64,000 bases of DNA, from contig NZ_AYMG01000010.1 in assembly GCF_000633455.1 (NCBI RefSeq), positions 186,001 to 250,000 of the forward strand. Reading direction: 5' to 3'. The position numbers were made by a program, and so were the translations under genes. A model generated the notes under the pieces. The model ran no database searches, was not told the origin of the DNA, and saw only the letters and a list, made by a program, of their open reading frames with translations. Shown here piece by piece: positions 57,920 to 64,000 of the stretch. This DNA is from Pedobacter jeongneungensis (GTDB lineage Bacteria; Bacteroidota; Bacteroidia; Sphingobacteriales; Sphingobacteriaceae). Each line of letters opens with the position of its first letter. Within the stretch, counting starts at the first letter, position 1.

Positions 57920-58684
57920 TTATCTAAAAATATTGATAACAGAGCTTACAATTCTCCTGGTTACCGTTGTTTTTATCGAAATGCCTCCAAGCCTCCCAAC
58001 CAATTGCTCGCTTAAATTATCCATCACTATCTGATTTGTTAAATCCATTTGCATTGCAGGTTGTAACACAACTGTGATTTCTTTTTCCTCATCTAAAAGG
58101 AAAAAACTTTTTTTTGTTTCAAAAGCATTTGAAGTAAAGATTAACTCCGAGATTGTTCTATTTTTTGGTTTTTTAATTTTAATATAAAATGACCCGTCTG
58201 CTGCCGTTTTCACATCAATATTTTGCTCCTTTAATGCTATATTGATATGATTTAAACCTATACCATCCTGGTCGTACACTCTCCCTTTTATAAAAGTATA
58301 TTCCCCTACCTGATCATCCAAAATTTTTTCATACTGTACTTCGGTTCCTTTTTCTAATACTTCAGCATGTTTTGCATAAGTAAATTTAGGAATACTTAAA
58401 AAGGTTAAAATTGAAGCCGCGATTAAACCAGGTTTAAAAACTTTGAAAATTGGATGATTTTTTCTACCACCGATATAGCGATCAAGCTGCTCAGGCCTAA
58501 ATTTACCACATCTGTTCCCTTTGTTTTCACTAAACCAACGTTTCAGCTCTGCGCCCGTAAAATTGGTAAAATCAATAACTGATTTTTGACATGAACCACA
58601 AAACTTCCCATTGGCATGCGGCAACATCAATTCCCATTGTTCTTGACAAGGATTAGAGATTTGAATTTTAAATTTAGATGGCAT
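57920..58684 (-). CDS. Membrane protein with N-terminal Cys motif and CarboxypepD_reg-like domain
   Basis: 254 aa from ATG at 58684 (MPSKFKIQISNPC). N-terminal motif C-x-E-x-W...G-K-F-C-x2-C-x-K-x-V-x-D-F-T ('FCGSCQKSVIDFTNFTGAEL') and 'CGKFRPEQLDRYI', a transmembrane segment near residues 76-90, then a beta-rich domain ('IKGRVYDQDGIGLNHINIAL'). The conserved Cys residues suggest metal or disulfide binding. Function unknown; Bacteroidota carry several such proteins. Directly upstream of its paralogue. Confidence 0.75.
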   Translation of the reverse strand: MPSKFKIQISNPCQEQWELMLPHANGKFCGSCQKSVIDFTNFTGAELKRWFSENKGNRCGKFRPEQLDRYIGGRKNHPIFKVFKPGLIAASILTFLSIPKFTYAKHAEVLEKGTEVQYEKILDDQVGEYTFIKGRVYDQDGIGLNHINIALKEQNIDVKTAADGSFYIKIKKPKNRTISELIFTSNAFETKKSFFLLDEEKEITVVLQPAMQMDLTNQIVMDNLSEQLVGRLGGISIKTTVTRRIVSSVINIFR

Positions 58685-58723
58685 AAAAAATGTACCTTTT
58701 ATTATAGGATACATTTTTGGCTA

Positions 58724-59509
58724 CTATTCCACAAAACGTTTAATAATTCTCAATTTATGTGAGTATTTCCCCAGTTCTTTATTAAAAATCCCCTGATCAT
58801 CAATTGGATCAATTTTCACCTTGGCTGAAGAATGGATAATTTCATTTGGACTCAGCATAATACCCACGTGAGTAATTTTGCCTTCTTCATTATCAAAAAA
58901 AGCTACATCACCAGCTTTGCATTCGGCTAAAAAACCTACCAATTCACCTTGTTCGGCCTGTTGCGAAGCATCACGGTTTAACTTAATGCCCAACATTTTA
59001 AATACGGTTTGGGTAAAGCCTGAGCAATCTAAACCAAATAAATTCCTTCCGCCCCATAAGTATGGAATGTTTTGAAAAAACTTAGCAGTATCAGTCACCT
59101 TATCTTTAAAATTAACGGCACTATTGTCATGTACTTCAAAATTCAGTTTAAATTTTTCTTCACCGGCATAACAATGTCCATCTTTTAAAAAAGGAATGTT
59201 ACTTGCCGGACTTAAATGATAGGCACTTCCATCTACAGCCGTTAATACATTGCTGAAGCTTAAAGGAGCTAGTAATTTACAATCGTGCATTTCTGCAAAC
59301 TGGCTTTGACTGATCGGGGCCAACTGTCTGAAATCCATCCAACCCTCATAACCATCGTAGCCATTCTGGATCAGCCACCAACGCTCTTCTTTTTGAATAA
59401 TTTCTACATGATCGCCAAATAAAAGTTGCGAAACAATTTCTGCTTTATCTGATGCATCTGCTCTCAAAGGCGCTACAGCAACCCTACAAATACCGTATTG
59501 ATTTTCCAT
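58724..59509 (-). CDS. NlpC/P60 (C40) peptidase with SH3-like N-terminal domain
   Basis: 261 aa. An SH3-like region (residues 1-75, 'LFGDHVEIIQKEERWWLIQN'), then the C40 domain with catalytic Cys in 'FGLDCSGFTQTVFKML' (around residue 162), His in 'KITHVGIMLS' (around residue 211) and third polar residue in 'IIHSSAKVKI'. No signal peptide is obvious, so it may be cytoplasmic and cut muropeptides (YkfC-like, gamma-D-Glu-diamino acid). It follows the paralogous membrane proteins on the same strand. Confidence 0.88.
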   Translation of the reverse strand: MENQYGICRVAVAPLRADASDKAEIVSQLLFGDHVEIIQKEERWWLIQNGYDGYEGWMDFRQLAPISQSQFAEMHDCKLLAPLSFSNVLTAVDGSAYHLSPASNIPFLKDGHCYAGEEKFKLNFEVHDNSAVNFKDKVTDTAKFFQNIPYLWGGRNLFGLDCSGFTQTVFKMLGIKLNRDASQQAEQGELVGFLAECKAGDVAFFDNEEGKITHVGIMLSPNEIIHSSAKVKIDPIDDQGIFNKELGKYSHKLRIIKRFVE

Positions 59510-59618
59510 TTAAATCTGCTCGTGAAACTATTGTAAAACTAATAAAATACATCCATTGCCTAACATTTTGCATGCAAATTTGTTATTTTTATGATGTTCA
59601 CCTTTTAAATGTACCGCC

Positions 59619-60071
59619 ATGAATTTTAAAAAAATATTAATTGCCGTTGATAACAGTACCTGTTCAGAAAAAGCAGCTAAAGCCGGTTACGACATGGCTG
59701 AAAAATTCGGAGCAGAAGTAGCATTGGTTAACATTATCGAACCCGTTCCAGCCAATGTAAATCCCGATTTAACTCTGGCACCAGTATTTTTGGAAACATA
59801 CGATAACAGCGAAGAAAACAGCCATATTTTATTAAAAGAAATGGAAACCAAATATGGTAAGGGTATTACAACAACTTATTTAAGCATAGTAGATACTGCA
59901 GCACATGGCATTATTCAACAATCAGATGAGTGGGGATCTGACTTAATTGTTATAGGCACTTATGGCCGTACAGGTTTGTACCACTTTTTAATGGGTAGCG
60001 TTGCTGAACATGTGGCACGGAAATCAGCCTGCCCGGTTTTGATTATACCTAATAAATGTGAAGTAGACTAG
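59619..60071 (+). CDS. Universal stress protein, UspA family
   Basis: 150 aa. 'KILIAVDNSTCSEKAAKAGY' at the start and the nucleotide-binding loop 'IGTYGRTGLYHFLMGSVAEH' (G-x2-G-x9-G-S, residues 118-137) with 'CPVLIIP' at the end. ATP-binding type. The role is general stress resistance; specific partner unknown. It stands alone, rightward, between two leftward genes. Confidence 0.92.
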   Translation: MNFKKILIAVDNSTCSEKAAKAGYDMAEKFGAEVALVNIIEPVPANVNPDLTLAPVFLETYDNSEENSHILLKEMETKYGKGITTTYLSIVDTAAHGIIQQSDEWGSDLIVIGTYGRTGLYHFLMGSVAEHVARKSACPVLIIPNKCEVD

Positions 60072-60460
60072 TTCACTGGTTCAATAGTCATTAGTTCATT
60101 GGTTAGCACGATGCAAAAAAACCTCCTTGTTAATCTTTGTATCCGTGGCAAAAATTTATTGGTACATGAATGTTATCTTGCTAGTTAACTGTAAATTGGT
60201 TAATTGCACAGAATTCCAATCTCCTCACGGTTGTCATCCTGAGGGTTAATTTATAGTATAAAATCAATTAATGACAGATGGATAAATAAGATAGTCTCTT
60301 AGAATCGTCATTTCGACCGCAATGGAGAAATCTGCCTGGGTAGATTTCTCCATTCCGTTAAGTTACAATCGAAATGACGAAACTTAGGATCCCATATAAA
60401 TTCATTGATCATTGAATATTGTTTATTGGTAATTAAAAACAAAAATCCTTTTAAACAAAA
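60072..60460. other. Non-coding region with interspersed repeats
   Basis: 389 bases without a convincing gene. It holds a GTCATCCTGAGGG element near 60228 and the long palindrome at 60306-60379 described separately, plus simple AT-rich sequence. It may carry the transcription end of the universal stress gene. Confidence 0.6.
60306..60379. repeat. Intergenic palindrome (CGTCATTTCGA / TCGAAATGACG)
   Basis: CGTCATTTCGACCGCAATGG and, after the inner dyad GAGAAATCT/AGATTTCTC, CGAAATGACG at 60370-60379 form a nested palindrome. The arms match the 18275 element. Confidence 0.7.
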
Positions 60461-60482
60461 AAATCCCGCTTTATGCGAGACT
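60461..60482 (-). terminator. Terminator of the ferredoxin gene
   Basis: On the reverse strand TCTCGC-ATAAA-GCGGGA (one T·G pair) is followed by T7. It lies 26 bases past the stop at 60508. Confidence 0.75.
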
Positions 60483-60507
60483 TTCATTATAAATATGTGA
60501 TAAAAGT

Positions 60508-60858
60508 TTATCCTTCCTGGTGTAACCAGGCTTTCTTAGCCAATAATTCTTCTTCAGTTTCGCGGATATCCTCATCATCCACACAACAATCAACTGGACA
60601 AACAGCCGCACATTGAGGTTCGTCGTGAAAGCCCTTACACTCTGTACACTTATCGGATACAATGTAATAAACCTCATCCGAAACTGCCTCCTGAGCTGCA
60701 TCAGCTTCGATTTGTTGATTACCAAAATCAATGATACCATTTAAATTGGTACCATCAGAAAAACGCCATGCAGTACCGGCATCGTAAATTGCGTTATTTG
60801 GACATTCCGGTTCGCATGCCCCACAATTTATACACTCATCTGTTATTTTAATCGCCAT
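60508..60858 (-). CDS. Ferredoxin with two [4Fe-4S] clusters
   Basis: 116 aa. First cluster 'CINCGACEPECP' (residues 9-20) and second 'CTECKGFHDEPQCAAVCP' (residues 71-88), the longer C-x2-C-x8-C-x3-C-P spacing of Alvin-like/clostridial-type ferredoxins. It carries electrons for low-potential reactions. It diverges from the acyl-CoA reductase gene; the desaturase at 12991 also requires electrons, though there is no link in sequence. Intact. Confidence 0.92.
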   Translation of the reverse strand: MAIKITDECINCGACEPECPNNAIYDAGTAWRFSDGTNLNGIIDFGNQQIEADAAQEAVSDEVYYIVSDKCTECKGFHDEPQCAAVCPVDCCVDDEDIRETEEELLAKKAWLHQEG

Positions 60859-60898
60859 GTTTTCGTCTAATTCTTTTGCTTAGTTTACCTTTGCGCTG

Positions 60899-60906
60899 CA
60901 AATATA
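60899..60906 (-). promoter_or_regulatory. -7 element of the ferredoxin promoter
   Basis: TATATTTG on the reverse strand, 40 bases upstream of the ferredoxin start, is a full TAnnTTTG match. A -33 element was not clear. Confidence 0.5.
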
Positions 60907-60936
60907 ATATATAATCACTTAATAATAATTCTAAAT

Positions 60937-61953
60937 ATGTCAGCATTAACTCAAGAAAAAGTAATAACCGCGTTTAATAAACTGGGCATATTGCTTACAA
61001 ACCCTACTGACATACTAGGAAATGCAATTTATAGTGCCGAAAATGCCAATGCCTGGTTCACTACAGAAAACGTAAAAAAATCTGTTTTATCTTTTGCCGA
61101 GATGTTAATTGAGGCAGATTTAACCGTTTGGTTTAAATCAATAGGCTTTAGCCAATCGCCTAAAAAGGTGGGATTGATCCTGGCAGGCAACATTCCGATG
61201 GTAGGCTTACATGATGTTTTATGTGTATTGGCTACCGGAAATATTGCATTAATCAAACTTTCTTCAGCTGACGACAAATTAATTAAAGCGGTTCTTGCCG
61301 AATTGATTAAAATAGAACCTGCATTTGAAGCTAAAATTGAATATGTAGAGCGTTTGAAAGATTTTGATGCGGTTATTGCCACAGGAAGTAATAATTCGTC
61401 ACGTTACTTTGATTATTATTTTGGTAAAGTGCCAAACATCATCCGTAAAAACAGAAATAGTGTAGCAGTTTTAGATGGTTCGGAAAGTTTTGAAGATATA
61501 CAGCACTTAGGCGCCGATATTTTTGATTATTTTGGTTTAGGCTGTAGAAATGTATCTAAAATCTATTTCCCAAAAGATTACGACATTGCAAATTTTTATG
61601 AAGGGATCGAAAGTTTTCAACCCATTATTAACCACTTTAAATACAACAACAACTACGATTACAATAAATCTATTTATTTGGTTAATGCAGCCAAACACTA
61701 TGATAATGGCTTTTTGTTATTAAAAGAAGATACCAGCTTAACATCACCATTGGCTGTTCTTTTTTATGAAGAATACGATAATCTTCAAGAGGTAGAGGAG
61801 CAGTTAAAGGATAAATCAGAAAATATCCAATGCATTATTACCAAATCGCCATTAAGTTTTAACACTTTTGGCTTTGGTCAAAGCCAGCACCCGAAGCTCT
61901 GGGACTATGCAGATAATGTAAACACGATTGAATTTTTGAATAAGTTGAGTTAG
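60937..61953 (+). CDS. Acyl-CoA reductase, LuxC-like
   Basis: 338 aa. 'VGLILAGNIPMVGLHDVLCV' (aldehyde-dehydrogenase-like N-terminal nucleotide site, around residue 78), 'NIALIKLSSADDKL', 'VIATGSNNSSRYFDYYF', probable catalytic Cys in 'GLGCRNVSKIYFPK' (around residue 207). It would reduce acyl-CoA to aldehyde with NADPH. Not necessarily linked to light production: LuxC-like genes occur in many Bacteroidota and often sit beside ferredoxin genes. Read away from the ferredoxin. Confidence 0.85.
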   Translation: MSALTQEKVITAFNKLGILLTNPTDILGNAIYSAENANAWFTTENVKKSVLSFAEMLIEADLTVWFKSIGFSQSPKKVGLILAGNIPMVGLHDVLCVLATGNIALIKLSSADDKLIKAVLAELIKIEPAFEAKIEYVERLKDFDAVIATGSNNSSRYFDYYFGKVPNIIRKNRNSVAVLDGSESFEDIQHLGADIFDYFGLGCRNVSKIYFPKDYDIANFYEGIESFQPIINHFKYNNNYDYNKSIYLVNAAKHYDNGFLLLKEDTSLTSPLAVLFYEEYDNLQEVEEQLKDKSENIQCIITKSPLSFNTFGFGQSQHPKLWDYADNVNTIEFLNKLS

Positions 61954-62039
61954 TACGCTTTACTGAAAACACATTATTATTACAGTTAGTTATTCGTGTT
62001 TAAATTTTATTTAATATTGCATAAACCCTGAGCCAGTAA

Positions 62040-63984
62040 ATGCACCGTTTAGTAAAATCACTATTCTTCCTTTATTTAGCAGTATTGGCTGGAACGGTAA
62101 AGGCTCAACCTTGCAAAGGTACTTTTGGAAAGCCTTTAATTAACCAAACATTTGGACAGGGCAACAATACAGACAGCTGGTATGGGCCATTGGAGCAATA
62201 TGCACCAGGAGCCTATACTTTTACTACTTTCATGGGGCCTCCGGGCCGAAGCCCATCAGCCTTAAGCCCTAATCAGTCCGGATTAGTAAAAACACCTGCA
62301 ACCCCAGGAAATCCTTACCCTATTTACTGGCAGCCGCACGCAGATCATACCGGGGATGATAATGGATTAATGCTTTTAATTGATGGTATTGCTACACCAC
62401 TGTCTTTTTTGAACAAAAAATGGATAATCTTTGTCCAAATACCATTTTGCGGTTATCTATTTGGGTACTAAATGCGAACTCTCCGGCTGCAAATTCGCAG
62501 GATCCAAATATGATATTAAGGATTATCGATCCAGCTAACCGGGAATTAGGGAATAAGTCTACCGGAAATGTTCCTGCAGATCGAATTTGGCATCAATATT
62601 TTATAGATTTTAATAATGGGAACAGTTCAACCATCACGCTGCAACTGATCAACAATACCGCCACAAACAGTGGCAATGATTTTGCCTTGGATGATATTAC
62701 TGTTCAGGCCTGCGGACCAAGTCTCAATCCATATTTTAATGGAAATGATCAATCGCTGAGCATGTGCGAAGGTAATACACAAAATTTTACGTTAAATGCC
62801 AACATTACTTCATCATACGCTGATCCGGTTTACCAATGGCAGGAAAATACCGGTAACGGCTGGACTGATATCGCAGGTAAGACCACCAGACAGGTTTCTA
62901 TAGATTTTTTAAACCGCGCAAAAGGCACATATCAATATCGTTTACTTACGGCCACAAACGGAAATATTGATAAAATATATTGCAGAACTATATCAGATCC
63001 GGTAACCCTTACTGTTAATCCTCAATTAAATACTTCTGCAGGCAATAGTGGCCCTGCGTGCCCTGGTTCTAATGTACAACTTATGGCCGGTGATGGCAAT
63101 TCATTTAAATGGATAGGTCCGAATGGCTATACTTCTGATTCAAAAAATCCAATTATTAATAATGTACAGGCCAATATGGATGGTGTATATACCGTTACAG
63201 CTAGCTTAAACGGCTGCACCATTACTGCATCTACAACATTAACCATGTTAAGTCCTGCCGTAATTTCTACCAATATCAATGCTATTTCTATATGCGAAAA
63301 TAGCCCGGTACAGCTAATGGCAACCGGAGCAAGCAGTTACATCTGGTCGCCCAGCGAGGGCTTATCTGATCCTAACATTGCAAATCCAATAGCACAGCCT
63401 AAGGTTACTACAGTATACCGCGTTACCGCAAATGATGGAAGCTGTAGTACCACAGCCCAGGTAACGGTTAATATTTTAAAACCTTCTTCAACAGATGCAG
63501 GAACAGATCAAAAGATTATAACAGGCCAAAGCATCACCTTAAACGGCAAAGTAAGTGGCGATGACATTACTTATTACTGGGCGCCATCAGATTATCTTGA
63601 TGATCCGACAAAGCTAAACCCCGTTGCCACCCCACCACACGATATCATTTATACATTAACCGCTGTGTCTAATTTAGGCTGCACCAGTAGCACTGATGAT
63701 GTTTTTATAAAGGTTTACCCGGAAGTAGTTATTCCCAATACCTTACACCAAATGGTGATGGCGTAAACGATACCTGGAATATTCCTGCGGCTTCGGCCTT
63801 TCCCGGTCCGATTATTAAAATTACCAATCGTTATGGCCAGTTGGTGTATCAAAGCACTGGCACTTTTAAGCCCTGGGATGGCAAAATGAATGGAAAAGAC
63901 CTCCCTCCGGCAGTGTATTATTACAGCGTTTATTTAAATGGAGACTTTAAAACCTATAGCGGCTGGCTAATGCTGATGAGATAA
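62040..63984 (+). pseudogene. T9SS-secreted surface protein with gliding-type C-terminal domain, two frameshifts
   Basis: Signal peptide (MHRLVKSLFFLYLAVLAGTVKAQ), then PKD/Ig-like repeats, then a type B T9SS domain ending GWLMLMR at 63984. The first frame stops at 62471, and the second runs 62420-63766: the frame changes by one base at the T6 run near 62406-62411 ('LSFLNKKW' instead of the expected 'LSFFEQKMDN'). A second single-base change near 63740-63742 gives 'IPNTLHQMVMA' then stop, in place of 'IPNTFTPNGDGVNDTW'. After correction the protein is about 647 aa. Two one-base deletions suggest a pseudogene or sequence errors. Confidence 0.8.
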
Positions 63985-64000
63985 AAAGGACTTCTTGCTT

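Noticed and set aside
60937..61953. Bioluminescence operon
   Set aside because: Only a LuxC-like gene is present; LuxD, LuxE and LuxA/B are absent nearby.

Overview
The window looks like chromosomal DNA of a member of the Bacteroidota, most likely of the Pedobacter/Sphingobacteriaceae type. The evidence is AT-rich DNA, several TAnnTTTG '-7' promoter elements, a type IX secretion/gliding-type C-terminal domain, a BatA-type membrane protein, DUF4199, HscB-RseP-Dxr housekeeping genes and a complete his operon in the Bacteroidota arrangement. The genus is inference.

Layout. (1) 1 to about 9.9 kb is the early end of a Mu-like transposable prophage that runs off the left edge: tail tube and sheath, lysis genes (spanin-like and CHAP endolysin), small genes, DUF3164, two ATPases (one MuB-like), a MuA-like transposase, a Ner-like regulator and a divergent S24-type repressor. 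(2) 10.3-14.4 kb holds a MarR-like regulator, an FAD monooxygenase, a fatty acid desaturase and a tRNA-Leu(CAA). (3) 14.5-28.5 kb is mostly housekeeping and read leftward: DUF3817, hscB, rseP, dxr, a GH3 protein, glycosyltransferases, a zeta-toxin-like kinase broken by a TGA inside its P-loop, a pseudo-dihydroorotase and a BatA protein. (4) 28.6-36.8 kb is a nucleotidyltransferase cassette followed by a tight nine-gene NAD+/ADP-ribose operon: NrtR-type Nudix regulator, PRPP-synthetase-like protein, deoxyribosyltransferase-like protein, NADAR, a 137-aa ADP-ribosylation-associated protein, macrodomain, DUF4291, KptA RNA 2'-phosphotransferase, metallophosphoesterase and NAMPT-like enzyme. Three copies of one palindromic operator, ATTTGYGTA-N5-TACRCAAAT, lie around its regulator. 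(5) 36.8-45.7 kb is a Ter stress island: protein kinase, PP2C phosphatase, three vWA/TerY proteins, two unknown proteins and four TerD paralogues. (6) 45.9-47.6 kb is an L,D-transpeptidase. (7) 47.6-55.4 kb is hisGDCBHAF(IE), preceded by a 15-codon His-rich leader peptide and a terminator-like hairpin, which is a classical attenuator layout. (8) 55.5-64 kb holds a WD40 protein, a second nucleotidyltransferase cassette, two paralogous small-domain membrane proteins (one with a start-proximal frameshift), an NlpC/P60 hydrolase, a universal stress protein, ferredoxin, a LuxC-like acyl-CoA reductase and a frameshifted T9SS-secreted protein.

How the genes fit together. The most striking system is the NAD+/ADP-ribose operon. 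KptA consumes NAD+ during RNA 2'-phosphate removal, while macrodomain, NADAR, DUF4291 and the phosphoesterase could release or process ADP-ribose products. The PRPP-synthetase-like and NAMPT-like enzymes could rebuild NAD+, either by ordinary salvage or directly from ADP-ribose, as in the phage NARP1 pathway. It lies beside a Ter phospho-signalling island read in the same direction, suggesting one stress or defence neighbourhood. Intergenic palindromes of a few families are scattered through the window and in two places appear to have entered coding sequence (GH3 N-terminus, HisD C-terminus). Domain calls rest on motif recognition by eye; no database search was run.
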